A DNA stretch of 64,000 bases from Cruorifilaria tuberocauda (GCA_013365365.1 JABVXU010000202.1:31935-95934), one strand, 5' to 3'. Shown: positions 42,301 through 56,600, counted from the first letter of the stretch. Numbers and translations are program-made. The notes: generated by a model from the sequence alone, not told the origin.

Positions 42301-45300
42301 CGATGTGACTGTTTATATTCTAGCTGTGTTTTAAAACAAGTAAATTAACAATAAAATAACTGTTCACGAGACCTGCTTCCTTTCGAAATTAATGTCGATT
42401 TATAAGCCAGCAAATAAGTTTGGGAGGTTATTTCCAAATACGTGCAGTCATCCCGAACGACAGCCGAAAAATCTGGTGTAAAAGAAATCGCATTTTTTTT
42501 CACTGGTTCCGACGGTGAAACACCAGACGTGCTTAAAGAATTGCGTGAAAATGTCACTTGCGTTCCACTAGCTGAAAAAAAAGATTTTAGAATCTAGAAG
42601 TATAACTGAGAGGAATACCGAGATTTTTGACATACTTAAAAATTATCCATTATAATAGAAACACTTCGATCTAAAATTTTTATATTTTCTACCATGTAGT
42701 TACTTTAGTTGTTCAATTTTTTGCAGTTAGAAATTAAATTATCTAGAAAGAGTAGCTAAAGAATAGTAAAATATCCATAGAAGACAATGACCAATTATTT
42801 TAATTATTAACTGAAATTATTAACTGTGACATTGTTTATCACAATTTATGCAGCAATTAAATCAAGCAATTCCTATATCATTTGGCAGAAAAGATGTTAG
42901 CTAACGATGTTGCAGAAGCATTGAAGTAATGAACTGAAAATACCTTGTTGCTGTGATTGAGCGCCTGTAGTTCCATACTGCTGTTGTGCAATTGTGACAA
43001 GCTGTTCCAGAAGTTCACCACCGAAGGAATGCCACGGACCAGCTTCAAATGTCATTTCATTCTGCAAAGTTAACCATCACCATCAATTTTTCTGAATGTT
43101 ATTAATTTAATTTAATTTATCTTCACCAAAGTAGTACCTGCCCGATAGTAACCATTGCCCTGCCTTCCAAAATTAATATAAATCTTTCAGATGGCTCTTG
43201 TTTAGTATAAAGTTTCGCTGTCCGTGGAATCACTGTTTTAGGGTCATTCATATCCGGTAAATGAGAAAATTCAACCTGAAACTGATGCAAAATTACTGGA
43301 ACATATGAATGCCAAAGGTGAAAGGTTTAGAGCTTAAGAAAAATTTGGCAGTGAAGCAGAATTCCAACTTGAATCTATTATTCTGGGTTAAATCGAATTT
43401 CAGAATCAAACTGACAATTCAATACTTGAAGTCATTCAAAAAAAATGATTATAAAAATAAACTTTAACATGCAAACCCGTCGAACGTGTTGCTTGATAAG
43501 CTTCTCAAGAACGTTCGGAGATATGAGATCTGGAATAAAAGCACGCTGATTAGTTGCTAGCCATTGCATTGTCACCAGCTGCATCTGCACTGAAATAATA
43601 CGAGACGGACCATCCTCTTCCAATAAGCACGCCGCCAAATCAAGCGCCTAAAAGGAAATAAGTCAAAAGTAACTAGTTACAAACATATCACGAATTCACA
43701 ATAATATTGCGCTTATAATCAACTGTAAATTCGTTAAAAAGTGCAGAACCAAAAAAAAAGAACTTTAAGAACAAAGAGTTATATTTTCTCTTTTAAAATG
43801 AAAAGCTCACAAGCTGCTAAAAAATGAAATGGTACAAAGAATTCGCATTTGGCTTTTTCACATAAATAACAGTAGTGCTATTATATTCTTAAAAATTTGA
43901 AATTTAATCACTAAAAAAAAGGTGAAGGATACATAATTAATAATAAGGTAGACTGTTCATGTGCAAAGAAACAAGCTAAAAATCCACAAATCTAAATTTT
44001 AAACCACATTGAAATGGCCAAACGTTTTATTTAATTCTATATAAAGTTTAATCCATGTTTACTGTATATGTATTGCATAGCGATCAAGAAAAGCAAAGCA
44101 CTCCAGACTGTTTAAATGTACACAGAAGATGGTTAGAAATACAGCGATTTAATTAACGCATAAAAAGCAAATAAAAGAGATAATTATGATACACTCTAAA
44201 ACTCTAAAATTTAATCCAACAAAACAAGAGATTTGAGAAAATTTTATTGCTAATTGCTACATGGTTCATAGAGAAGAAAATTATGAAAAAAGTTCTCCAA
44301 AATCTGGAATGGTTTAAGAAATTAATGAGAATTAAAATTGAATACGTTGAATCTCGTTTTAAGAGACATATGTATCTGCATTTATTTGTTACCAAGAAAT
44401 ACAGTTAAACATTGTGAAAGAGAATTGTACGCAATTTATTTTATATTCAGAAAATGTTTGTAATCTCGAGTATGCCTGTGATGATGATTCTACTACGGAA
44501 CACTTGGGACACTAAAATTGAAATCTTCAAATATGATTTTTGTTCTTAAGCATAATTCAATATAATTTTAAGTATAATTTCTGTCCTTAGCATCAATATT
44601 TGGTGTGAATTAAAAACTCAGACATTAAAAAAACAAGCAAAAAAATTGAATGCTTAAAGATGACAAATATTTACGATATGTAGAAAAGCAATAAACAATA
44701 CTCTGCAATAACCACATAAATTATGCAAGAAACTTCCACTTTCCAATAATCGTGATCTCCGGGGAAGTTTAAGACATGAAAATATTCATTTCTCACCACT
44801 ACATCTATTGAATGATTATCATTTCTATTTCAACTTTTTGTTTGAGATAAAGATCTTTAGATAGAAAGAAGGTTAAAATAAAATAGAGTTTCTTATTTCT
44901 GGAAATAATAAAGAAAGAAAGGTTATTTATAATTTTCGACCCTATACTGATGATTTTAAGTAATATGAGTTAGTTTTACCCGTATTTCTTTCTTAAAATA
45001 AGACGTTAGATAGAATCTTTGAGGTCTAAACAATGCCAGTACAGAAAAAATATTACTTGAAATACTTAGAACAAAAAAAAAATATTCTAAAAGCGAAACC
45101 TGAGCATTACGCCGACGTATTCGATGAACATTATCCATGACAACATCTGTTTCATCTACAATTTCAGCCTGAAGGATCTCTTCGACAATATCCTCCAAAG
45201 TGACAAGTCCAACCAATTCATAAGCTGGGTCAACTTCTTCTGATTCCACAATGCGCTGCACCATTGCTAGGTGGTAATCGCCCTATTATATGAACAAATA

Positions 45301-48300
45301 ACAGCTGCACAGAAAAATTCTCCGTAGTTTTAACAAATTATGAATAATAAGATTATTAAGATTATCTTACTTTCTTGAATTCTTCAAGCATCACACGTAA
45401 GGGGGTATCTTCCATAACAAAACGCAAAGGGTGTTCGTGAAAGCCACAAACTGTTTGAATCGTAAAATTATCATCCGGATCTAAAAGTGCTAGATCCTTC
45501 ACAAACAATAATGCCACCACCGTGTTTCTGAAAGGAATCTGTAAAATAGTATTCAGAGATTTTAATAAAAAAGATATCTATATAAATTTATATATTTTTG
45601 TTAATAAAGATAAGGACTCTAGATACATTACAGGTCTAGTATCATGAAGAATGGTGGTTTATTACTGTCACATCGGAAAACTGTGCGCTCTTAATTGGCT
45701 GTTTACATTGAACTTTTGATCATTTTTTCATAAACTACTTAATTCCAATTAGTTATAATGATTGCATTCTTTTTCCTGACATGAAATAGTATCTATAATT
45801 ATTCATATAGTTCATCAAAAAAAAAAAAATTATAAGACTTGAACTTGAAAGGAAGCAATACCTATCACCGGAGAAAACTGGTATACGAGTATATCCCATA
45901 CGTAGGATTTCAGCAACAGTTTTCGTATTTAAAACTGTCGTATTTGGAAGCATGAATACATCCTAATAAGAAAATCAATCAACGAATAAATAAAAGGGAT
46001 GGAAAAGTCAAGTCAAACTTTGGTAAAATATGAATAACTTTGAATTTATTTATTTCTGTTGTAATAGTACTATAACATATATATCAGCTGTTTATCCTAC
46101 TTTCAAATACTGAAAATCATTCGATCGAAAATAATGTCAGGGAAAACGGTGTATATATATATACAAGTTAGTTCGAGTATTGGCTTACATCGATTTTGGT
46201 CATAACATCGCTAACTGTCTTATCGGATATTTCCATGGCACCAACAGCAATCTTCAATTCTTCCGCTAATCCTTCATCGCGTGTTGACATTTTGATGAGT
46301 TCCATCAATCGCTTCCGATCGTATGATATTACCTGAAATACCATACGAAAATAGCAATGTTATACTTTCATATTACTTAAATTAATCTAGCTTGAAACAG
46401 CGAAATAAATTTATCGGCAAGTAGCAGTAAAGGATAAAAATATATATTTATTAAAATATTAAATTAACAAATCCGTCCCAGTATGACCAACAAAAAAATT
46501 AATTTAAACTATTACTGTTACACTCTGGGATTGAAATTGCAAAATATACGTTATATAAGAATTAACGCAGAAACTTGCTGACAGTAAAAAAAAATGAATA
46601 AATCACTGATCTGTTCGTCTTTGTATTCTACACATTGCTTTCACTATTAAGACCGAATTTTATGCAATAGAAATTAAAATCTACAATGAGCAATCTATAA
46701 AAGTTAGTGTGACAAATATTTACTTCATCGCCTAATAAAACGTCCAATATTTTACTGATCGGATAAGCAATGGGAAACGTGAGTACCATGAAAAAGCGGG
46801 TTATCCATATAGTTCGTGCACCAACTGCAAGCCCTTTCCTGAAAAGTGAAGTAAAATTACTGATCGAATCAATCCTTCCAGGATAATCTTAAATATATAT
46901 GATCGTGAAAACAAACTTTAACATGAAAAGAGTGCAAAAAAAAAGAATGCATAATTTCAAAAGGTACTAGTAATAAACAACATAACAAAAAAATACTCAT
47001 TGAAAAACAATAACATTTCGGAACTATGCTATATGCAATACCAGTCCAGCAGATGTTCATGGTAATGAGAATTAGGGTTCCTGATTTGGCAATTAGTACC
47101 ATAAAATGGATATATGTAAACGTTACTTTTAAAATAAAATAGATGCTTACTTGACACAAAGACTTTGTGGGAAAATTTCGCCAAAAACGACAATTCCAAC
47201 AGAGGAGGTTATAAGTGCTACGTAACCGCTGGTGAGATCATCAAAAAGTATAGAAATGGCAGAATTAACACAAACATTTCCTATAAGCAAGGCACAAAGA
47301 AGCAAATTTCCAGAACGTCGCACAGGTAGTATTACTTCTGCATATGCACGCTCTTTCTTTGAACCTGAAATTCACCACCACTACAAAAGTCAGGAAAGTC
47401 AGACAACATTCAAAACCTTCTGTAAAATAGTCACTCCATTGTACAAGTCAATTCATTATCATATTTTTTAAAATTAATTAATTTTCTGTATGATTGTTTT
47501 CTGTTCTCTGTGATTTTACTTAACAACAATTACTTGTTTTTTGAGAACAATTACAATTACAAAAACAATTACTTGTATTTCAGGACCGTGAAATTCTAAA
47601 CGGAACATGAGCTGAAGTCGATAGTTTTTTCGTTACAATACCTACACAATGATAATAAATCATATGAAGACAAAATGCAATAAAAAGATTTTTCAAATTC
47701 CTATTGAATTAAAAACACACCCGACTTTTGTATGAGCATCAGTTCCTGTGGCGTGAGTGCCATCAAACCAAGATTCAAGCCGGAGAATAAACCAGATAGT
47801 ACAAAAAGACAACAAATTACTGCAATCTGAATACCCATAGGCAAATAATATTGGCGTGGTGGTATTTCAGTCGATATCGTAGCTCGCAAATCACTTAGCT
47901 AAAGTTAAAATTTTGTAAAACGAGAAATAACACAAATTCGATCCACAGAAATATCCCTGTAGAGTCAAATGTCACAAGTTCTGCACTCTATTGAAATTAT
48001 GATGTCTTATTCACTGATAGTCTGCTCACCTTTTATTAAGTCTCAATATATCAGTACCATATTGTTCTTATTGTTGCAGTTATTAAATTGTTTTCTGAAA
48101 AAAGCTACCGATTCGTCAGTTAGATTAAACTTATTTCAGTGTATTCCTCCAAATATTAACATAAAACAAGTCACTGTACTGTTTTATTCTTCACTTATCG
48201 CAAACTGTATTTGACAGCATAAAGACTAATATCATCTAAGCAAATTCTATTTAAGCCAACTAGATGAATTACTTCTGTTCTAAACAACGTACTATTTCTG

Positions 48301-50419
48301 GATCCCAGTTTTTTACTTCATCATTGTTTTAATTCAATATATGAGAAAAACTAACCATTGTGAAATTCTGCTCAATTTCTTCACCTTGTGCATTTTTTGG
48401 CTTCTGCTTAACGCATACATAATAAAGATCTGCCGAGCTGTAAATTAGAAACCATTCATGTCCGAAACTCTAAGAAAGCTGTGAAAACTAATTTGGATAA
48501 ACAAAACGAGTAATAGGAATCAATTGGAACGAACTCAGGGAATGCTGCCTTAACAACTATACGTTTCTCGGTCTGAATAGTAAAATCGGCCTGTGTAATC
48601 TCAATATCAGACATTGAACAGTTATTCGGAACTCGTGTGAAAACAACCATCGCTATATCGTCCATTCCGAAACCAAATAATACTACTCGAACTGGAACAT
48701 CCGGCTGTACTATCGATACTTCTTTACCACTGAAATTTCAGAATGCATTATGATAATTATCAGCCTATTTATAAAACCTAGAACATATCTTCATCGACCA
48801 CGCATTGTCAGCAATGAATTCTGCAATTGAAAAAAAAAAAACATTCGTATCCTATTAACAATCAATATCACATAAACAATATCAACTGAGCAGCTCATTT
48901 CAGAGAAATTTGGATTGCAATGTTATCAAATACTTAACGAAACAAGTTTAAAACTAAAAAAAATGTCAAAGTGAGGCGAATCTGCAGTAGAGAACTTTCT
49001 ATGATTTTATTCAAATAAAATTTCTTCAACTGCAGATTTCATTATAAACCAGTTCAATTTCACTGCTTTGCATTGCACACGTAATTTCACGTCTTTTCCA
49101 ATATTGTTCTCAATGAACTTAAAAGTAATTTAATTACTTAAGGACACTTTTTTATTCAATGAAACAGAACAAAAAAATTTTCAGCCATTAATATTATTAT
49201 TCACTTCGATAGAGTCATTAAACTCATTAAGTCATTAAACTTCCAGTCATTAAACTTTCTTTCATCAACAAGGTTCCCACAAACCATCTTTAAAAATTGC
49301 CTCTTTTTTGCTTTGTAATATAACTCATTAATTTCACTGATTCAAACACAAAACATAAATGCTAATTGTTAAATTGATTTAATGAAACGAAACAATTTGA
49401 ACCGAAACATTTCCAACATTCTTTCATGCAAAATACAGTTGAAATAAGAGAATAACTTGCAGAGTCAGCGATATACAACATGGATTTTTAATGAATGTTA
49501 GATCTCAATGCAGCAAACTTAAGTTTACTACACATTTTCTACACCGCATAGTTTCTATATTCATTGCACTCAGTAAGCAAGTATAAACAAGAAGTGGAAT
49601 CCTTACAAACAAACCTATTTGGACTAAGTATGAGAAAAAAAGAATAACTGTAAAATATTGCAAATTTCAGAACCCCTTCTCTCCCTACTCCTTTCCCCAT
49701 AAAACACAGTTCACCAAATTAGTAATTCAGCTGAAGCTTCTAAAATTCAACTATATTCAAGCAATCTCTAAAAATTTTATTGAAATAACAACAATATCTA
49801 TTTTGTGCAACTGACCAATCATGTTTCTCTACCATACTCAATAAATTTCAACAAAAGATTAAACAAGTATCAGAATACCAACTGGCCAATTATGTAATAG
49901 TATATAACTTACTTATAACCAACGAAACCATTATCCTCGGAAGGTAGTCCTTCAACTCTGATTCCAGCTATGTGCGTCTTCTTTTCGGTAGTTATTAAGT
50001 CAGTATCATTTATTGTCTGCAATCAAATTAACGCTCAACTCACTATATAATTGTAATTGTTTTTCCAAGGATTTAAGATAAAAGTTGGCAATTTCTGAAA
50101 CCAAAATTCTGAAAATAAGTTTCTGTTGTTTCGACTGAATCGATTTTTAAGTATCTAACAAATTTTTCGTTTCAGTTCTTAAATTTTATTATATACCAAA
50201 AGAATCTCTCCAATGAAAGAATTAAACTTGCATAAAAGGAAATAAAAAATTTATCGACTAATTACAGAGTGAAATCTGTTAGAAATGAATTTCCAGAAAT
50301 GTCAATTTTAATGACAAATTATTCACCCTTAGTTCTTGCTTTTGTGGCAAGCAAAATGGGAGCAGAAAGCAGTAGACAATGCAAAAAACGTTATAGAAAC
50401 GCCATATCCAGATCTGCAT
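39360..50419 (-). CDS. cnnm: CNNM/ancient conserved domain protein, membrane magnesium (Mg2+) transporter
   Basis: Sixteen exons: 50419-50327, 50016-49913, 48729-48535, 48437-48356, 47898-47721, 47364-47151, 46838-46724, 46332-46189, 45962-45862, 45527-45371, 45282-45100, 43647-43477, 43275-43138, 43061-42944, 42571-42373, 39558-39360; all introns GT-AG and in phase, 796 aa. Domains in order: signal peptide (about 1-25, hydrophobic [12 protein letters not shown]); extracellular domain (to about 160); DUF21 membrane domain (about 165-340) with [13 protein letters not shown] and GEIFPQSLC; paired CBS domains (about 375-515) with [23 protein letters not shown] and [12 protein letters not shown]; and a cyclic-nucleotide-binding-like domain (about 540-735) with [14 protein letters not shown]. 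Known of the family: CNNM proteins move Mg2+ across plasma membranes, gated by Mg-ATP binding to the CBS pair. An alternative start 63 bases upstream (50482) is in frame, but 50419 puts the signal peptide at the very N-terminus. Read-through of intron 15 would give a short C-terminus ending at 42345. Divergent from CMC1. Confidence 0.97.
39559..42372 (-). other. Large last intron of the CNNM gene (2.8 kb)
   Basis: Contains two 28-29 bp tandem copies at 39803-39859 and otherwise only short open frames. No nested gene recognised. Confidence 0.6.
39803..39859 (+). repeat. Imperfect 29-bp tandem duplication
   Basis: Two adjacent copies starting CGGTCCTGGT (39803-39831 and 39832-39859), differing at a few bases (TATAAGTGAGACAT against CTAAGTGGGATAT). 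Lies inside the last CNNM intron. Confidence 0.8.
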
Positions 50420-51792
50420 TCCCTTATCACCGAATTCTCTGAAAAGCGAAATTTTCATTCGATACTTACAGCAACGAAACAAATCGCGTATTTCTGATTA
50501 AAAGAGAAAAAAAATAAGAATCTTGCGAAAAAAAGGAAATAACATTTGGAGAGAAAAGAGTTAATCAGAATAGAACAAAGCATAGTTTTTCGAGTGACAG
50601 AAAATTTTCAAAATAGCCAGAGATCACGGAAAAGCGGATAAATAGTTTTTAGAAAATTCCACTGTAGAATCATAGTCTACTCCCTAGATTTTCTGATTTC
50701 TTTAAAACCTCTATTATTTCTGACCTGAAAGCTAATGACGGTAAAATATCAGTCTATAACCCCTTTTTTCTTTCTTTCTATCTTAATGTTTGTGGGTTAT
50801 TGAGTGAGCAAAATGTTGGTAATATCAAAATACTTCAAACATTTTTGGGTTCATAATGTAAGATCAAAACTAAAGTATCACTGAGCTGCATTAATTTCTT
50901 AAATTCTTTTCCCTTCAAAAGCCATCGTGCAGATCTTAATTGCCAAACCTGATATACCCAGTCAGTTTATTCAGCACAAGTAATGCTAGATAACAAAGCA
51001 ATAACACTGATTTGCTCTGTACGCAAAATCTTATCTTAGTTTGGATTTAAGTAACACCATTCTCATGAACCCAATAATATGTGGGGAAAATTGGATCTGG
51101 ATGAATTCAAGTCTTCATTCATTCAGAAGATGGAGGGAAAGGTTATATTTCCTTTCCGAACATCAGGTAAATATTATATTACAATTCACTTAATTGCATA
51201 TTATTATCTAGTTATTGTGACTTTGAAATCAAAGTAGTCAAAAAATTCTTGGGAAAAAAACACGAAGAGAGTGTTTTCTGGATACGAAAAAAGACAGGAA
51301 GAAAATAATGACCGATTCAGTAATTCAGTAATCATGTTGTTGACACTAGCAGCACTACTGCTCCAGACTTTCAATTCGTACATTGTTGTGAATCAAAGAT
51401 ACATGTACAATTCATCCAATTTTCCAGGCCGTCCATTCATACCGGTTTTGAGAAATATACCCGACAATATTTCATGGTTGGTCGTCTTAAAAATTCAGTG
51501 ATCTTCTAGGATTGTTGAAGATGCTTCTGATGCGTGGGCTATTTTGAATATAAGACATAGATTATTTGGGTTGCTTTCCTCATGATCACCGGAATGGTCT
51601 ATGTGAATGCTGCGTAAGAATAGGAAGAAGATACGTATTACGTCAAAAAGAAGCATGCGCGGAGTGAAAAATAAAGTTAGGAGAGTGATGTTCATATCTA
51701 TTGCTTCAGTTCAGTTTTTTTCTTCGTATTAATTATATAAACTAATTGTTAAACGCTCTATTAGTGGCTATTGAGTTGAAGACGCTTTTAAT
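50420..51792. other. Shared upstream region of the divergent CNNM and CMC1 genes
   Basis: About 1.4 kb between two start codons facing apart, so it should hold both promoters. A 55-codon frame at 51334-51501 starts with a hydrophobic stretch (MLLTLAALLLQTF) but has no further support. No other feature seen. Confidence 0.45.
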
Positions 51793-52912
51793 ATGGGAAC
51801 AAAAGGCGCTACAAATGGACCAATCAAGACCGATGACTTGCATCATTTGAAAGAAGGCGAAGTTTTCGTGGATTCTGAGAGTGGACGGAAATTTCGAGTG
51901 CGGAAGACTGCTTTGCCCCAGCAGTCCATCGGGGGACCACATGGAGTTGGTTTGTATGTCACTTTTGATTACATTGAATGATTTAGTTGATCTTTATCAT
52001 TTTAAGAATATAAAATCATCCGGCTTTTTTATGGTTCTCTTAATTGAAAAATATATATCACATCTCATTTCTCAATGAAGTGGCTTTTGGAAAATAAATG
52101 TTACTCAGTAAAAAATTCTCATCTTTCTGATTTTAATAATGTTCTTTTCCGTCTCAGGAGATCCAAATGACCGGTCGTTGCGTCGAGTGGAAGCAGATGT
52201 TTTGATACCGGATCGCATGAACGAACGGATACAAAAAGTTGAATGTCGTGAACCGCTTCAAGGTTTTTTCCCTTAATGGTTTTTAGGTTTTTTTTGGATA
52301 AAATGAAGTTAGTTCTGTATCATCTCTAAGCGTTTTGTTGTGCGCTAGTAATTGGAGAAGTTTTATTTTTTATTTATAAGAAGCTTTTATTTATATATGA
52401 CTGTTACGCATTTGCATGTTATTTTACATAGGTTCATTTTATGATTTATTAAAAGTTGCTTTTAGGTCTGACGCGTTGTCTTAGAAAGGAAGGTAGCATT
52501 ATTGGTATGAGAAAATGTCAGAAAGAATTGGAGCGATACGAAGAATGTCAACTTGCCAATTAAGTTCTACACAATTTCTTTAGAATTTCTCGCATTTGTG
52601 ATATATAGCTAGTTTCATTATTTAAACTAGGTTTAACTCTCATTTTAATCAAATTATATTTACGGATATAGGTTCGTTTTTTATACATTACGAATGTATA
52701 AAAAATTTCGGACTTACTCTTCATTATTGAAGCTTTTAATGTGCAGGTTTAACGATCCATGGTTCCGTCAAAAAATTACTGACGAATATATCAAAGAGCG
52801 AGCAGAATATCGTCGAACGGGAAAAAATATAATGGAAAGAAAGTGGGAAGAATATTGCGAATATAAGAGGGAACGGGGTGATTGGACTGATAACGAGAAC
52901 ACCTGTCTTTAA
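51793..52912 (+). CDS. CMC1: COX assembly mitochondrial protein CMC1 (twin CX9C)
   Basis: Four exons: 51793-51949, 52158-52262, 52466-52559, 52747-52912; 173 aa. The conserved core starts SLRRVEADVLIPDRMNER (human HLRHVEKDVLIPKIMREK). Twin CX9C motifs are C82/C92 and C105/C115, which form the disulfide-linked helical hairpin of intermembrane-space proteins imported by MIA40. The C-terminal exon reads FNDPWFRQ and EYIKERAEYRRTG (human YNDPAFYEE, EYLKEREEFRKTG). Role known of the family: copper-related early assembly and stabilisation of COX1 in cytochrome c oxidase. The ~52-residue N-terminal extension is longer than in humans. Odd point: after the last Cys the frame runs to TAA; alignment length and phase place the exon 3 end at 52559, so the intron would start TTAAGTTC, not GT. 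Otherwise the protein would be cut short just after the twin CX9C. Confidence 0.92.
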
Positions 52913-53681
52913 AATTCAGTTGGAAATAGATTTTATAAGCCATAAACTATCGGTCATTGAACCGTAGAAGGAACACGGATATCAGTTTTGCTATGCTGAA
53001 TTTAATGATAAGTTATTTATTTGTTGTTGATTAACTGTTCTTCATTTGCCACTTATATACGAAATATAAATAGCAAACTGTGCCAATATAAAATTCCAAA
53101 AGTTCAGTGGAAGTATTGCTTTTTTCTTGCTTTTCCGTTTGAGCTTTTATAGTTTATCTTTTCTACTCATTTGTGTCCAGTTTACATCGTAGACTGATTA
53201 CAGACATGTTAACAACGCCATCAGTTATAGTTTTGTTAACTTTAATTTGAAGGAGTTTTTAGATATAATGTTTTTGGTATTACACTAGTTTATATCTATC
53301 ATCTAATTAATACCTTTTACTGTGAATTCATTTATTATGGCATGCAAGTAAAATTCATAGTTCAGTTTCATCTTTCAAGTTTATATTATGGACTAATTCA
53401 AGCATGTGATTCTGTCATTGTATGATGTATTGTTATAAATTTGGGATTATGATCTTTTCTCGAAGTGACGGATCAATAAATGATTGGTAGAGTATTTTAA
53501 TTATTGCGAAACTTGTAAAAATTGAACTCAAATATTTAAATCCCAATTTTCATTTCAAGTAGCAGTCGCTTAACAATGGTATCAGTTAAATTTCGTAGAT
53601 GTATAGAAAACCCCCAAATAAACTGGACCTTTATTATTTCGGGCATCCTGAATTCAAGTCAAGGCGAGACATATTTTAGAA
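52913..53681 (+). other. Spacer between CMC1 and the uridylyltransferase gene
   Basis: About 770 bp holding the CMC1 3' UTR; a plus-strand AATAAA lies near 53475. It ends in TATTTTAG (AG at 53678-53679) two bases before the next ATG, a good SL trans-splice acceptor. Confidence 0.5.
53672..53679 (+). promoter_or_regulatory. Probable trans-splice acceptor of the uridylyltransferase mRNA
   Basis: TATTTTAG ends two bases before the start ATG. Nematode SL acceptors commonly sit this close to the start codon, and no upstream 5' exon is evident. Confidence 0.5.
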
Positions 53682-56600
53682 ATGTCGGGAGTACAATGGT
53701 GTAATCTGTGCAAAGTCCAGTTGTCGTCGAAAGCACTACTAGATGCACACGATAATGGCAAACGTCACAACAAAAAGGTTGCAGAACGTGACGCGTTGCT
53801 GTCCCTAGCCGCCAGGTCAATATTTATCACTGGATTGAATCCTGAAATTGTCATCACCGAGACCGAGGTTCCATTAAACTGTTTTATTTGCGCGCAAAAA
53901 AATTTTAATGTTTATAGGCTTTGCTGTATGCTCTTTTTCTTGATCAATGTGGATAGTCTTTGGTTAAATTTTTTTTTCCTCTGAATGAAGTCCTTCTTTT
54001 AAAAGAATAGCTGAAAGCACAGTGTTTAAACAATAATTTAGTTATATTTAATTTGAATTCACCTTATTACGTTAATTAGATTTTTTTGCAGATTTCAGAG
54101 GCTCTGAACTGTTTTGGAAAAGTAGAAAAAGTCCATTTGGATACTAAAGGAGGTAAATACGCAATAGTTGAATTTGATAAAGAATTATCGGCTAATAAAG
54201 CTATTTCCGAAGATGAAGTTCATATAGGACTCGTAAGTTTTGCGCAATATTTTCTAACTTTCGTGTAACTGGAACAAAAATTGATGGCGTTTAAAGAACT
54301 ATTAGAATCTATCTCCTAAGCAGGTTTTACGAAATTTGTTTCACGTATTTTATGTTTGTTACTGTGTAGTTATATATATACTTTTTTTCTTTTAATTTCA
54401 GCAAACCGTGTCGGTACGAGCGCGTAAAATAAATTTCTATCAATTTAAGACAGAGCCGAAGGTAAATGTAATCGATACTAAGAAACTTATTAATGAAATT
54501 AATGATTTGGGTACGTTTGCTGAACAAGTGAATACTTTATTAGAGCTGTATTGCCTCGATGATGCCGAGGTATGATTATAAAATTTAATCTTTGATATAA
54601 AATAGATGTAGTATGATTTCAATGATATTTGTGTTTCTTTGGTTTGATCTTGTTTCAAGTTGAAAACGTATCTTCAAAATGTTGACACAAAAGCTAAGAT
54701 TAGAAATGAATGTCATTTTTTATTAAACTAAATCAAATAAATGCAAAAAGCTCTTTTAGGTTGCAGAAAGAGCTGATTGTGTCCTGATGCTCACAGTGGC
54801 TCTCGGCTATTATTTTTCATCAGATGTTCATGTGCGAATTTTCGGGTCTTCATCCACAACTCTAGGTACAAGGGGTTCCGATATCGTAAGTTAATTATTC
54901 GTTCCAAAATCCATTAATCAATTAATACTTGACTTTCTGCAGATTTTGGTTTTCTTAATTTGATATATCATTAGAAGAAACACTTGGAAATCTAGCGATA
55001 TATTTTTCAATGAGGAAAGACAAATGGATCATAGTTGAGATATCTAATAAAACTAACGAAGATATCTAGCATGTTTTAAATTGCATATTTTGAAATCAAA
55101 TTTTTTAGGATGCAAGTTTGTTTTTCAATGTACCACTTACGGAAACCCATTCCGCGGGAGATTTGGCGAGGAATAAATATGTATTGCTAACCTGCGATAT
55201 TACTGCAGTAAGAGGGCGTAAAATTTGTGCTGAGGAATATGCTAGACTTAATAAAGCTGGTTAATATGTATATAATTTCATATTAGTCAATTTAAATAAC
55301 GAAAATATAGATAAGTATTGTTATTTCTCATGGTATGATAATCTTTTTCGGAATTCCTTGAATACCTTGAATCATTGATATTAATCTAATAAAAGAAGTT
55401 GAATCCCAAGTGCTTCAAGGTTTTGTTACATTTGTTGTAGTTTATTGTAAAGCGAGAAATTTGTTTTGGTGATTGTAACAATTTTCTATTTTCATAATTT
55501 AACCAGATCAGCAGTTTTATTTCATTGGATTGATTAGCTGAGAATTTCAAGATCGTGTTCGTTTGCTGAATAAAATAATAAATGACATACGAAAACGTGG
55601 CACAATATCTGTCAGTGGTCAATATCCAATCCTTGACGCTCGCTGTCCTCTTGTGCGACTTATTGTTAATCGGTATGTTATAGAATCATTAAACTTCTAA
55701 ATATGCAGTAAATTATATCAACTTAAATATATGAATATGATTAAAACATGAATTTTTCATTTATTAAAAAATATTGAATTGTCTGTTTCACTTTAGAGAA
55801 CAAATATAGCATCTTTAGGAAATATACCGTGGACTTATCTGTGGATAATTATCTTGGATATGCAAAATCCAACTGGCTTAAAAGTATCGTGCTCTGCGAT
55901 TCCTCACAATTTATTCGGAAATTTTTTGTATCCTTTAGGTTTTGGGCTCATACAAATGAGCTGTTGAAGGTTGATGAAAAACAGGTATGTAAGAAAAGTA
56001 GTACTTATTGTTTGTTATAAAATCTGTGGATTCATTCAAATCAAGTACAGAGTTATTTGAAACGTGAAGTGTTATTGCTTATTCCCTTCCTTAATAGAAT
56101 ATTTCTTGTATGGATTAAAATTTTTTCTTTCATAGTACTGTTAAACGAGGCACTCTGCAAAAAGTACTTATCAACAAAATAAATCTTTTTATAGCGATCA
56201 CATTTCAACGCCTACATATTGAACATGCTGTGTGTAACATATTTACAACTGCGCAATTATATACCTCCTCTTCAACGAGCTCAGAAAGAAATTTTTGTAA
56301 ATGGATGGAGGATTGATTTTTTTGTTGATCGTGTGGATTTATCTTATCTCACACTTGACAAATTATTTAAGGTAATCATTGGTTACACTTATTAATATCG
56401 GTTTTAAAGCAATAATAAATTTGTAGTGGCATTTTATATGAAATATTTGCTAAAACGATTTTTTTATAGGATTTTTTTATTTGGTTCGTTCACTTGAAAT
56501 TGAAAGACACTATACTCTGTCCTCATCTGGGCAGCATTGTTTCATTCCATAAGTTTCAACGGTTATATCCAGACAGCAATGTTCAGAGTGTTTTCAAACT

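Noticed and set aside
46152..46163. Short TA run in a CNNM intron
   Set aside because: Too short to be a notable microsatellite.
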